A stretch of 64,000 nt of DNA from Gammaproteobacteria bacterium. Its GTDB lineage: Bacteria > Pseudomonadota > Gammaproteobacteria > SZUA-229. Numbering within the stretch: the stretch's first letter is position 1; each line of letters starts with the position of its first letter. This document shows, one piece after another, positions 1-9,605 of this stretch. The DNA is taken from positions 1-64,000 of the forward strand of contig JADGFA010000018.1 of the NCBI GenBank assembly GCA_016744065.1. The letters run 5' to 3'. A model generated the notes under the pieces. It was not told the origin of the DNA. It worked only from the letters and a program-made list of their open reading frames with translations, and did not search any database. The position numbers and the translations under genes are program-made.

Positions 1-67
1 GTAGATGTTTAATTATTTTGAAAAACATTATATTCTGTCTGTATATGTGATGATTAAGGACATATTT

Positions 68-1120
68 ATGGATTTACAAAGCTATTTAGATCGTATAGAC
101 CTGCTTGATTACCTGCTTATTGCGCTGAATTTATTATTATTAGTATTAGCCAGACGTATTTTGCTGTTTTTCAGGGCTGAAGAAGGCGATGAGTCCGATT
201 TTGCCTTTAAGGTGCAGGTTTTCAGGGCTTTAAATCTTCTGATTATTCTCAGTTATGGTTATAGTAATATTTATCTGGAGACACTGGATAGTGGCCCTGG
301 TTTAAAGCTGGTTTCAATTTGGGTGATTATTTATTTATCCTATCTGATTAAGCAAATTGTTAGTTTCTGGGTGCGTAATAAATACGGTAAATTGCGTGAT
401 ATTAATGGTGAGAAAAAAAGTATAGAAACCTATACCAGTCGTTTATTGAGCTTATTGACGGGTGTGGTGATCTTTGTAATAGCACTTATTTCTATTATTA
501 ATGTGCTTGAATTTAATAATTTATTACAGGCTGGTGGTGTTATTGGCATTATTGGTGTTTTTCTGGCATTAACGCAGAATGCCTGGGCACCGGATATTAT
601 TAGTGGTTTGATATTTCTTAATAACGGTATGATTGAGGAGGGGGATGTTATTGAGCTTGATGATAATGGCTCATTTATTGGTATTGTTTATAAAACTAAA
701 ATGTTTCATACAGAGATATTGAACCTGGTTAATAATCACAGAGTCATGTTAAAAAATGCTCGCCTGAGAGAGTTTACTATTCATAATTTATCTAAATTTG
801 CTTCTGCTAAAGGTTTAAGAGAAAAGCTTCAATTTAAGATTGCTTATGATGTGTCACCAGAAAAAGTCAGGCAAATGTTTATGGCTGCTGAAGAAAAGCT
901 GGAAAATGATTACGGTATTAAATTAGCTGAAAAAAACACATTTGAAATCGGTATACTGGATACGGGTGATCATGCTGTTGAATGGGCTGTTTATTATTTT
1001 ACTAAAGATGTAAAAGCATTAATAAAAAACAGACAGGCTATTCGAGAGTGCATTTTGAAAACGGCAATGGAGTTTGATATTTCATTAGCCACACCGATTA
1101 CGCATGTGAATATGGCTTAA
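68..1120 (+). CDS. Small-conductance mechanosensitive channel (MscS family)
   Basis: Inner-membrane channel of the MscS type, expected to open under membrane tension and release solutes during hypo-osmotic shock. Counting from the chosen start, about four hydrophobic helices fall near residues 13-33, 50-70, 78-100 and 119-146. A glycine/alanine-rich pore helix follows (QAGGVIGIIGVFLALTQN), then the Sm-like beta domain (GDVIELDDNGSFIGIV) and a C-terminal mixed domain. At 350 residues it is close to the classical family size plus extra N-terminal helices. I chose the ATG at 68 because AAGGA lies seven bases upstream. The frame stays open to an ATG at position 5, so a longer form with a 21-residue extension is possible. 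It stands alone, convergent with the aldehyde dehydrogenase gene. Confidence 0.85.
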   Translation: MDLQSYLDRIDLLDYLLIALNLLLLVLARRILLFFRAEEGDESDFAFKVQVFRALNLLIILSYGYSNIYLETLDSGPGLKLVSIWVIIYLSYLIKQIVSFWVRNKYGKLRDINGEKKSIETYTSRLLSLLTGVVIFVIALISIINVLEFNNLLQAGGVIGIIGVFLALTQNAWAPDIISGLIFLNNGMIEEGDVIELDDNGSFIGIVYKTKMFHTEILNLVNNHRVMLKNARLREFTIHNLSKFASAKGLREKLQFKIAYDVSPEKVRQMFMAAEEKLENDYGIKLAEKNTFEIGILDTGDHAVEWAVYYFTKDVKALIKNRQAIRECILKTAMEFDISLATPITHVNMA

Positions 1121-1443
1121 GGTTTTTTAGTTATAAGTGTATATTTTCAGATTAATTTATGGATGAATGTGAACGCCGCTGTGAAATATTTCGCACGGGG
1201 AAAGAACATCGATTTTTGGCGCTCGTCCCCTTAATTCATACCATTAAGAGTTGATGGTGCAGGTAGCTGGCGCGCTAAAACCCTGATGGCATCACAACAG
1301 GGGACGGAGCACAAAAAGCAGCGGTTACCCTGTTTTAGCTACATTTTGTATATTGTCAGTTCTATATAATTTACTTTTCCCTGAGCAAAGCAAGCATACG
1401 CGAATTGCGCAGCAGGGTAATAGCAGGTACCTGTACCGTTAAA
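1121..1443. other. Gene-free convergent spacer
   Basis: About 320 bases between two convergent genes. No supported ORF or RNA gene was found. It is visibly richer in G and C than its flanks. It holds a loose inverted pair (GGCGCTCGTCCCC near 1218 against GGGGACGGAGC near 1299) and a short palindrome GGTACCTGTACC near 1430. No T-run terminator is obvious for either neighbour. It may be a decayed remnant of an older element, but nothing identifies it. Confidence 0.4.
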
Positions 1444-2883
1444 CTATAATTTATCTGATTTTATCACTATCATTTTTTCAATTTGCATATCTTTAAATGT
1501 ATGGGGGATTCCACCAACCCCCATGCCCGAGTGGCGCAAACCAGCAAAGGGCATCCAGTCTACTCGAAAAGCAGTGAAATCATTTACCATAACAGCCGAA
1601 GCATTAAGTTGTTTGTAGGCATGCATGGCAGTGTTTAAATTTGTTGTATAGACGGCTGCCTGAAATGATACATCGAGGACGTTAGCACGCTTGATGGCAT
1701 GGTCAATATCCTCATATTCATACACACAGATAACGGGACCAAAAATTTCTTTGCATGTAACTGAGGTATTTTCAGGGGGGTTAAATAATACCGTTGGTGA
1801 ATAGCAGCTATCTGAAATTTTACCTGAGCCGGATATTTTTTCAGCGCCTGCATTTATAGCTTCTTCCACCCACTCATTAATTCGATCTGTTTCTGTGTGT
1901 CGAATGATTGGGCCAATATCTGTATCTGCGGATGTCGGGTCACCAACAGTCATTTTATTGCCGAGTTCGGCTATTTTTTCGGCAACCTGTCGAGCAATAC
2001 TTTTTTCCACAAATACACGTTGCACAGAGACACAAACCTGACCTGCGTGATAAAAACCACCTTTTGCCAGCATGGGTAATGCATTATCCAGATCTGCATC
2101 GGCGGCGACGATAACAGGTGCGACTCCCCCGTGTTCTAATGCGCATCTAGCGCCTGGAGCGAGTTTTGAGCGCAGCATCCAGCCAACTTTTGCGCTGCCG
2201 ATAAAGCTAAAGAAGCCGACTCGAGAGTCGGCGACTAATGCCTCAGCTACTTGATGATTTTCAGGTGTTACAACCTGGGCCCATTCCTCTGGTAAGCCTG
2301 CCTGGTGAAATAGCTTAATTAATTCATAACAGGACAGAGGCGTATCATCCGCAGGTTTTATAATAACAGGGCAGCCAGAGGCTACAGCGGGACCTACCTG
2401 GTGAATAATTAAATTTATTGGGTGATTGAATGCACTGACTGCTACAACAACGCCTATGGGCTCGTGGGATGTAAATGCCAAACGATTCATTGAGGCGGCA
2501 TTAAGGCCCATGGGAATTTCTTCGCCATGATTATTGCGAATGCATTCTATGCAGTTATTAATACCGTCAATAGCCCGATCCATCTCTACTTTTGTATCAT
2601 TTAATGGTTTACCGCCTTCCTGTGCGGAGATCAGAATTAAGCGTTCGGCATTTTCTGCCATTAAGGCGGACAGGCGAGTTAAAATTTTAATGCGTTTTTC
2701 TGCACTTAACCATTTTGATCGGTTGTTGTATAAGTTACTGGCAGTATTGAGTGCATGATCAATCGCTTTTTTATCAACCTGATCGACACTGGCAATTAGC
2801 TGATTATCATATGGGGCGGTGACCTCCAGTTTTCCACTGGCTTTTATATTGCCAGCAATCATGTTTTCATAGTGTGTTGTCAT
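1444..2883 (-). CDS. NAD(P)-dependent aldehyde dehydrogenase family protein
   Basis: Oxidises an aldehyde to the acid (or acyl derivative) with NAD(P)+; the substrate cannot be read from sequence. Its 479 residues match the family. The oxyanion Asn is N153 (AFNHP) and the cofactor-binding Lys is K176 (IIKPADD). The general-base Glu is E250 in LEHGG, where most members have LELGG, and the nucleophile is C284 in GQVCVSVQ. The start ATG has AAGG about nine bases upstream. It lies 95 bases downstream of the acetolactate synthase gene on the same strand, so the two are probably co-transcribed. The LEHGG variant occurs in a subgroup that includes enzymes on small phosphorylated or hydroxylated aldehydes. 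That is family knowledge, not proof of substrate here. Confidence 0.88.
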   Translation of the reverse strand: MTTHYENMIAGNIKASGKLEVTAPYDNQLIASVDQVDKKAIDHALNTASNLYNNRSKWLSAEKRIKILTRLSALMAENAERLILISAQEGGKPLNDTKVEMDRAIDGINNCIECIRNNHGEEIPMGLNAASMNRLAFTSHEPIGVVVAVSAFNHPINLIIHQVGPAVASGCPVIIKPADDTPLSCYELIKLFHQAGLPEEWAQVVTPENHQVAEALVADSRVGFFSFIGSAKVGWMLRSKLAPGARCALEHGGVAPVIVAADADLDNALPMLAKGGFYHAGQVCVSVQRVFVEKSIARQVAEKIAELGNKMTVGDPTSADTDIGPIIRHTETDRINEWVEEAINAGAEKISGSGKISDSCYSPTVLFNPPENTSVTCKEIFGPVICVYEYEDIDHAIKRANVLDVSFQAAVYTTNLNTAMHAYKQLNASAVMVNDFTAFRVDWMPFAGLRHSGMGVGGIPHTFKDMQIEKMIVIKSDKL

Positions 2884-2978
2884 GCAAAAAACCTTATACC
2901 TGAAGTAAGGGTGGTACCTCTGTTATGAAATGCTGTTCATAACAGAGGTCAGGGCGTTTCTGATATATTATCTGTGCT

Positions 2979-4631
2979 TTAAATTGGACAGGCAATATCA
3001 CCTAATCGTTCTGTTAGTATCATGTTTTCACGATAATCAATGGGGATTAATACCAGGCTTGGGCCATCTTCATTTAAGGCGGTTTCAAGTGTGCTTTTGA
3101 TTTCAGATGATTTTGTTACTTTGTGTCCGTTCCAGCCGAAGGCTTCAGCAAGTTGCATCCAGTCTGGGTTACCAAATGCCAGGTCAGTGTGTTTACCAAA
3201 CTGACTTTGCTGTTTCCAGGCAATTAATCCATATTCATTGTCTTCCCATACCATAACCGCACATTTAACATTTAAGCGTCTGGCGGTTTCCATTTCCTGT
3301 ACATTCATCATGAAGCCCGCATCACCAGAAACAGCTAAAACCCGTTTGTCCGGGTGAATCATTGAAGCGGCGATTGCTCCAGGTAAGGCAAACCCCATTG
3401 AACAAAAACCATTAGGGATAAGGCAGGTGTTAGGTTCGTAGCACTGGTAATGTCTTGCTACCCACATTTTGTGTGCACCTACATCAGATAACATGATGTC
3501 ATGTGGTCCCATTACTTCACGGGCATCCCATAATACTTTTTGTGGTTTTAATACGTCATTGGCATCATCGTCTTTATATATTGCCAGTTCCTGATGCATC
3601 TGTTCACGGGTGGCTTTCTGTTGTGACAGGTCATATGTTAAGCCGCCATTTTCTTCTACACGATCGAGCAACATGGTGATGGTTTGCGCCATATCACCAA
3701 TTAATTCAACTTCTGGATGATAATGCGCATCAATTTCTGCAGGATAAAAATCGGCATGAATAATCTTTTTATTGCCATCCTTGTTCCACAGGTTGGGGTG
3801 GTATTCCATCATGTCATAACCCAGGGTGAGTATCAGGTCTGCTGCATCAATAGCACAGGCTACCACGTCTTTAGACTGTAAGCCGATGGTGTAAAGACAG
3901 TAATCAGCGTCCATATCTACACTGCCCTTACCCATAAATGTGCTGACCACGCCAATCCCGGTTGCTTCACAGAATTTTCTTAATTGCTTACTGGTGCGGC
4001 GACGTATACAGCCGTTACCTGCAAGAATAATTGGACGCTTTGCTTTTTTAAGCATCTCAAAAGCTTCATCAATAATCTTATTGTCAGGTCCAGGGCGACG
4101 AAAGCGACGAGGGGGGATAGGTTTTGTTGTTGTCTGTAGTTTTGCTATATCTTCAGGTAACTCTATTAATACTGCGCCGGGTTTTTCTGAGCGGGCTACG
4201 CGAACTGCCTTACGAATAATTTCTGGAATATTGTCCTGGTGTAAAATACTGGTTGCCCATTTGGTAACAGGGGCATACATTGCAACCACATCCATTACCT
4301 GGTGTGATTCTTTATGTAATCGTTGTGATGAGCCCTGTCCTGTTAGAACGAGCATTGGTGCATGGTCCATATTGGCATCGGCTACACCGGTGATAAGGTT
4401 GGTTGCCCCTGGCCCCAAAGTCCCTAAGCAACCAGCAGGGTTACCCGTGAGACGACCATAAATTTCAGCCATAAAGGCGGCTCCCTGTTCATGACGGCAT
4501 AAAATGAAGCGAATTTTGTCAGATTTTTCCAGTGACATCATAAAGTCAGCATTTTCTTCGCCGGGAACACCGTAAATATATTCTATACCTTCTTCTTCAA
4601 GACACTTAACAAACAAATCAGATGCTTTCAT
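2979..4631 (-). CDS. Acetolactate synthase, catabolic (AlsS-like) type
   Basis: Thiamine-diphosphate enzyme expected to condense two pyruvates to acetolactate. From the ATG at 4631 (preceded by GGAAAG) the protein has 550 residues. The N-terminal ThDP domain carries the catalytic Glu at about residue 48 (RHEQGAAFMAE). The C-terminal domain carries the Mg/ThDP motif SGDAGFMMNVQEMET followed by EDNEYG. The middle domain reads LTLGYDMMEYHPNLWN, which aligns with the FAD-independent Bacillus AlsS type (LTIGYDPIEY) rather than with biosynthetic IlvB/IlvI. No small regulatory subunit gene is adjacent. No acetolactate decarboxylase is visible, so the fate of the product is unknown. A TTG 15 bases upstream would extend it by five residues but lies within the ribosome-binding sequence. 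Confidence 0.85.
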   Translation of the reverse strand: MKASDLFVKCLEEEGIEYIYGVPGEENADFMMSLEKSDKIRFILCRHEQGAAFMAEIYGRLTGNPAGCLGTLGPGATNLITGVADANMDHAPMLVLTGQGSSQRLHKESHQVMDVVAMYAPVTKWATSILHQDNIPEIIRKAVRVARSEKPGAVLIELPEDIAKLQTTTKPIPPRRFRRPGPDNKIIDEAFEMLKKAKRPIILAGNGCIRRRTSKQLRKFCEATGIGVVSTFMGKGSVDMDADYCLYTIGLQSKDVVACAIDAADLILTLGYDMMEYHPNLWNKDGNKKIIHADFYPAEIDAHYHPEVELIGDMAQTITMLLDRVEENGGLTYDLSQQKATREQMHQELAIYKDDDANDVLKPQKVLWDAREVMGPHDIMLSDVGAHKMWVARHYQCYEPNTCLIPNGFCSMGFALPGAIAASMIHPDKRVLAVSGDAGFMMNVQEMETARRLNVKCAVMVWEDNEYGLIAWKQQSQFGKHTDLAFGNPDWMQLAEAFGWNGHKVTKSSEIKSTLETALNEDGPSLVLIPIDYRENMILTERLGDIACPI

Positions 4632-4872
4632 TTTAGCTTTCCACAAATTTTTTAGAATAGGTTAAGTGTAGTTTATATTTAAGGGATCTCCATCCGGGAA
4701 AATGAACTGTTTTTTTAATGTTATATTTTGTGTGGTAATTTTGAGAAAATGGGTAAGTAACGGAAATACTCAGTGGTATTAATCGATAGATAGACGATAA
4801 AAAATAAAGTCCTGTTTCAGCAGAGGTGAATTTTAAACAAGGTGATTTGTTTGCTCTGTGAAGTGGCCGTTT

Positions 4873-7497
4873 TTAGGAAAAAATACTGGCTATTACGGGC
4901 TCTTCTACATAGTACCCCTGTAAATAATCAACACCCATATCAGTAAGCAGTGTTTTTGACTCTTCAGTCTCTACCCATTCGGCTATGGTCTTAAGATTCA
5001 GCTCATGACCAATGTGGTTAATTGTTTTAACCAGTGATTGATCAATTTTATCAGCAACCATATTACGAATAAAAACACCGTCAATTTTCAGAATATCGAC
5101 CGGTAATGATTTAAGGTAAGAGAAAGAGCTAAGCCCTGTACCAAAATCATCTAAAGCAAATAAACAACCTAGTTTTTTAAGTTGGGTGATTAAAGTCAGT
5201 GCCGATTCCTGGTTCGTAATGGCAGCTGTTTCTGTTATTTCAAAACAGAGCTGATTTGGATTAACGCCGGTTTGAGTAATATTGCCTGCAATATATTCGT
5301 ACAGGTTGGCCTTTCCCAGAGACTGACCAGACAGGTTAATGCTATAAATCATATCGGAAACAGCCAGTGCTTCTATTTCATTAATAGCATGTTTTATTAC
5401 CCAGCAGTCAATATCGTGCATTAAATTGTAACGTTCAGCAGCAGGAATAAATGCCATTGGAGGGATGATGTCTCCATCATCTGATTTAAGACGAATTAAA
5501 AATTCGGTAATAGGCCTGATTTCTCCAGGTATGGTAGGGGCTATTAGTTGTTTGTATAGTACAAAATTCTGTTCCTGTAATGCAGATCTTATGCGTGTTG
5601 GCCATTGCATTAAACCAATGTGCTCCGCAACTGCTTCATCGTCAGGTGTATAAATATGTACAGTGTCTCGTCCTTTTTCTTTTGCGATATAACAGGCCGA
5701 GTCAGCCGTACTTAAAACATCAGTAATGGATTCAGTGTGCTTATCTATAAAGACAAGGCCAATACTGGCACCCACCGTAAATAGTTTTGATTCCCAGACG
5801 AATTGTGTTTTTTTGACTTCCTCTCGAATGTTATGGGCTATTTTTTCTGCAACTTTAATATCACAGTTAGTTAATAAAATACCAAATTCATCACCGCCGA
5901 GGCGTGCAAGAACATCATCTTTTCTAATATGTCTTTTAATTTTTGAACTGATAAGTTTGAGTAACTCATCACCTGCTATATGTCCACAGGTGTCATTAAC
6001 GACTTTAAATTCATCCAGATCGATATAACAAAAACTATATTTGATGGTATCACTACGGCGGTTATCAATAGCATACTGTAAATGTGTTTCAAATCCACGT
6101 CGATTGGTTAAGCCGGTTAATTCATCATGAGTTGCCTGATGGGCTATTTTTCTAACCAGTTTTCGCTCTTTACTTATATCTCTTAAAACCAGTACAACGC
6201 CAGTTAGCTGATTGGATGAATTATGTATGCTGGCTGCATTAGTATTAATAGAAATAGGTTTGCCATTGTGATGCAACAGCATTGCTGTTTCTGATATATT
6301 CCCAGTTACCGGGTTACTTAAACAATATTCAACTGGTTTTTTTACAGAGCTAGGGTCATTTTCATCTACTAAAACAAAAATTTGTGAAAATTCTTTGCCG
6401 TAAACTTCATTAAGTGTATAACCTAATAATTGTTCGGCTGCATTATTAATGAATTCAATTCTTCCGTGTATGTCAGTAGAAATTACGGCATCTCCAATAG
6501 ATGTGAGAGTAATGCGTGCTTTTTCCTGTTGGTCAAAAAGCTTGTCCTGAGCTATTTTTTGTCGATACTGTGAACTTCTGAGGCTATATAAAAGAAAAAC
6601 AAATACCAGGCTTATGCTAAAAGATAGAATGCTAGCGGTATATAACGTTTTATTCATGAACTCTTCTAATGATAGATATTTTGAAATATTCAACTCAAAG
6701 TTGTTATCATGAATTTTTAAAAGAGCAGAAAAACGCAGTGGTTCAGTATGCCAAAATGGTACGTTATTTTCTTTTTTTGAGACAACGGAAATAAAGTCCG
6801 ATTTTTTTCCATTGATTGAAATATTAAACTCACCATAAAAAGTAATGAAGTCAGGAATGAGTTTATTTACATTTATCTGGATAATGGCTAATGAACTTGC
6901 CTGGTCTTTTCTGGATGATTCTATTGCAGGTTTAAAGTATCCTGAATAAATAGCTTTTAATAAATAATAATGTGAATCGGATTTATACAACCTGTTATCA
7001 GGCTTGGTATTAATTATTGTGCCACGTGAAATAGTTTTTGATATTTCTGTTATATATTGGTTGTTTTTATTGAAATCAAGCCCAATAAGTTTAGAGGTTT
7101 CTGGTGTATAAGGCTCAATACTACTAATAATGTATGATTCTGCGTGTGGTTTACCGCTCTGTTTATCAAGATCAGGTTTATCAGCAATGTAGATGGCATC
7201 AACAAAATCAAAATTATCAAGTATATCAATAGAGAATTCTGAGACATCATTATTTTTGTTACCTGTAGAACTATGGTTTAACCCAACCAGTGAAACCAGG
7301 GCAGCATCAATATTATTTAGTCTGTGTAGCAGTGTATTATGTATGGTTTGTGAACGTTGTGAAAATTTGCTTTGAATATCCTGCTGGCTCATCCATATAG
7401 AAATAGCAATAAAGCCACAGTTCAGGCTAATCAGGACTATTATTACAAATAAATAGTCTTTAAATGAAAATGAATAATTTGTTTTTTTAGGTTTCAA
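4873..7497 (-). CDS. Membrane-anchored PAS-GGDEF-EAL cyclic-di-GMP protein
   Basis: Two-TM sensor likely to make and/or break cyclic-di-GMP. A helix at about 13-34 and another at about 286-305 flank a roughly 250-residue periplasmic sensor domain that I do not recognise. A PAS domain follows at about 328-445, with an intact GGDEF at 534-538 (RLGGDEFGILL). The EAL domain is altered at its signature: TEFLIRL (665-667 EFL) replaces EALIRW. However, the metal/substrate-binding Glu, the NLS motif, EITETA, DDFGTG and LQGYY are all present, so phosphodiesterase activity is still possible. It starts 115 bases after the ABC permease gene, same strand, and may be transcribed with it or alone. A 240-base spacer separates it from the acetolactate synthase start. 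Confidence 0.88.
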   Translation of the reverse strand: MKPKKTNYSFSFKDYLFVIIVLISLNCGFIAISIWMSQQDIQSKFSQRSQTIHNTLLHRLNNIDAALVSLVGLNHSSTGNKNNDVSEFSIDILDNFDFVDAIYIADKPDLDKQSGKPHAESYIISSIEPYTPETSKLIGLDFNKNNQYITEISKTISRGTIINTKPDNRLYKSDSHYYLLKAIYSGYFKPAIESSRKDQASSLAIIQINVNKLIPDFITFYGEFNISINGKKSDFISVVSKKENNVPFWHTEPLRFSALLKIHDNNFELNISKYLSLEEFMNKTLYTASILSFSISLVFVFLLYSLRSSQYRQKIAQDKLFDQQEKARITLTSIGDAVISTDIHGRIEFINNAAEQLLGYTLNEVYGKEFSQIFVLVDENDPSSVKKPVEYCLSNPVTGNISETAMLLHHNGKPISINTNAASIHNSSNQLTGVVLVLRDISKERKLVRKIAHQATHDELTGLTNRRGFETHLQYAIDNRRSDTIKYSFCYIDLDEFKVVNDTCGHIAGDELLKLISSKIKRHIRKDDVLARLGGDEFGILLTNCDIKVAEKIAHNIREEVKKTQFVWESKLFTVGASIGLVFIDKHTESITDVLSTADSACYIAKEKGRDTVHIYTPDDEAVAEHIGLMQWPTRIRSALQEQNFVLYKQLIAPTIPGEIRPITEFLIRLKSDDGDIIPPMAFIPAAERYNLMHDIDCWVIKHAINEIEALAVSDMIYSINLSGQSLGKANLYEYIAGNITQTGVNPNQLCFEITETAAITNQESALTLITQLKKLGCLFALDDFGTGLSSFSYLKSLPVDILKIDGVFIRNMVADKIDQSLVKTINHIGHELNLKTIAEWVETEESKTLLTDMGVDYLQGYYVEEPVIASIFS

Positions 7498-7612
7498 TAT
7501 TTAAAGCTTTAACAAAATGTTGCTACAGATTAATTTAATTGTGTTTTAACTGCCGACGGCATCTTTTGCTCATCTTTAGCGACTATAACAAGAATTTTCA
7601 GTATATCCTAAT

Positions 7613-8386
7613 TTATTGCTTGATACCCACACCTCTATTAAGCAGACGCATCGCATATGTGAACAGTAAAACGGTGAAACCAATGATAATAATGATAGCG
7701 GTGCTCAGGTCGGTATCACTTGAACCTATCATGCCGTACCTGAACGAGCTGATCATGTAAAGTATAGGGTTGGCTAATGAGACTGATTGCCAGAAGTCTG
7801 GTAGCATGTCTATTGAGTAAAAAATGCCGCCTAAATAGGTTAAAGGAGTTAAAACAAAGGTAGGGACAATACTAATATCATCAAAGCTATTGGCATAAAT
7901 AGCATTGATTAAACCGGCGATAGAAAAAAGAGTCGCTGTTAATACAAAAACGAGCAGACTTATTGCATAGCTATGGATATGGATATCTGAGAAATACATG
8001 GCAACCAGTGTGACTACAATACCAACAATAATGCCTCTGGCGACACCTCCAGCCACATAACCAATGAGAACTAGATAGTTGGGCGTAGGGGAAACGAGTA
8101 ACTCCTCTATACTTTTTTGAAATTTTGCACTGTAGAACGAGGACACAACATTACCGTAAGAATTAGTTATCACCGCCATAAGTATCAGCCCAGGAACAAT
8201 ATAATCCATATATCTGTGGCCATTAATATCACCGATTTGAGAGCCAATTAAATTACCAAAGATGACAAAATATAGGGCCGTGGTTATTGCTGGAGGTAAA
8301 ACAGTTTGAATCCAGATTCGAATAAAGCGCAGGTACTCTTTAATAACAATGGTTTGTAGTGCGTTAAATTTTTCAGCCCAGGTCAT
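7613..8386 (-). CDS. ABC-2 type transporter permease (YadH-like)
   Basis: Inner-membrane half of an ABC-2 exporter. Its 257 residues have six hydrophobic segments, the ABC-2 signature region (FYSAKFQKSIEELLVSPTPN) and the typical PLTYLGGIFYSIDMLPDFWQ stretch near the last helices. This matches the YadH/NodJ-like family. The gene follows its ATPase with a seven-base gap, so the pair is one transcription unit. The exported substrate is unknown; YadGH homologues are often linked to efflux of toxic compounds or polysaccharide. Confidence 0.88.
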   Translation of the reverse strand: MTWAEKFNALQTIVIKEYLRFIRIWIQTVLPPAITTALYFVIFGNLIGSQIGDINGHRYMDYIVPGLILMAVITNSYGNVVSSFYSAKFQKSIEELLVSPTPNYLVLIGYVAGGVARGIIVGIVVTLVAMYFSDIHIHSYAISLLVFVLTATLFSIAGLINAIYANSFDDISIVPTFVLTPLTYLGGIFYSIDMLPDFWQSVSLANPILYMISSFRYGMIGSSDTDLSTAIIIIIGFTVLLFTYAMRLLNRGVGIKQ

Positions 8387-8393
8387 AATTAAA

Positions 8394-9383
8394 CTATCCG
8401 CTTAAGTTATCTGCATGAGATGTTTGTTGCAGGGTTTCAATCAGATCAGAGTTATTGCGATTTTTTTCAACCAGGCACATAAATAACTGCTCAAGGCGAT
8501 TGGTTTTATTTCGCATACTCGATATATTAATATCATTTTCTGTGAGTAGCTTAAATAAGCTATTTAACTGGGATTTTTCATGCAGACTAATTTCTAATGT
8601 ATTTTCATCGATGACCTGAATATCAAAATAAGATAGCTCATCGTTGAGTAGAAAGTTTGTGTTAGTCAGGGGCGATTGCAAATAAAGGATAAATGTTTCA
8701 GTATTTAGCTGGCTTAGTAGCTTTTTCATACTGGTATGCTCAATGGTACAGCCATGATCAATAATCGCGATGTTTTTGCACAGGCTTTCCGCTTCTTCAA
8801 GATAATGGGTTGTTAGGATAATGGTAGTACCCTGCTGGTTTATTGTGCTTAGAAAGTCCCACATAGAGCGGCGAATTTCAATATCAACACCTGCTGTAGG
8901 CTCATCGAGTATGAGTAGTTTTGGATGATGAACCAGTGCCCGTGCGATCATGAGTCGGCGTTTCATGCCGCCAGATAGCTCTCGCGCCATTACATTACGT
9001 TTATCCCATAACTCCAGTTGCTTTAGATAGGTTTCAGCACGTTGGTAGGCAAGTTTTCGGGCGATGCCATAATACCCTGCCTGATTAACCAGAATCTCTA
9101 TAACACGTTCAAACTGATTGAAATTAAACTCCTGAGGTACCAGGCCAATACATGATTTGGCCTGTGCCTGATGGGTATCATAATCAAAGCCGAAAATACT
9201 TACTTTACCGGATGATTTGTTCACAAGCCCCGATATGATGCCAATAGTAGTTGATTTACCTGCACCGTTTGAGCCAAGTAAAGCAAAAAAATCGCCTTCT
9301 TCTACTGTCAGGTCAACACCCTTGAGGGCTTGTGTGCCATTTTTATAGGTCTTCTGTAGATTGCTTATTTCCAGAGCATGCAT
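8394..9383 (-). CDS. ABC transporter ATP-binding protein (YadG-like)
   Basis: Energises the adjacent permease. Walker A is GSNGAGKST (residues 37-45), the signature is LSGGMKRRLMIARAL, Walker B is LLILDEPTAGVD, and the switch His lies in TTHYLEEAE. The roughly 100-residue C-terminal extension after the ATPase core is typical of this exporter subgroup and is the least conserved part. Divergent TetR-family gene 9606-10187 is about 220 bases away, so that regulator probably controls this exporter. The spacer between them is very AT-rich, and I could not define a clear TetR operator. Confidence 0.9.
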   Translation of the reverse strand: MHALEISNLQKTYKNGTQALKGVDLTVEEGDFFALLGSNGAGKSTTIGIISGLVNKSSGKVSIFGFDYDTHQAQAKSCIGLVPQEFNFNQFERVIEILVNQAGYYGIARKLAYQRAETYLKQLELWDKRNVMARELSGGMKRRLMIARALVHHPKLLILDEPTAGVDIEIRRSMWDFLSTINQQGTTIILTTHYLEEAESLCKNIAIIDHGCTIEHTSMKKLLSQLNTETFILYLQSPLTNTNFLLNDELSYFDIQVIDENTLEISLHEKSQLNSLFKLLTENDINISSMRNKTNRLEQLFMCLVEKNRNNSDLIETLQQTSHADNLSG

Positions 9384-9605
9384 AGATTTTAGGTTGAAAT
9401 CACTATTTTAATAAGCTCTTGATTATATAGACAACTTGACCGCTTATCAGGTAAAACTTGAAAAAAATCATAAAAAATAATACGATTGTCTTAGAATAGG
9501 TGAAGTTAAATTAAATAAATATTATTATTAAAAAATGGAAATGACACTATAATTCAAGTTTGGTTTTTAATTATTTTAAAATGTTAGTCTTGCACAGGTA
9601 AAGTT

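Noticed and set aside
1121-1443. Degraded gene in the convergent spacer
   Set aside because: No frame of useful length and no recognisable protein fragment.
3940-4461. 173-codon plus-strand ORF
   Set aside because: Lies entirely antisense within the acetolactate synthase gene and has no family features.
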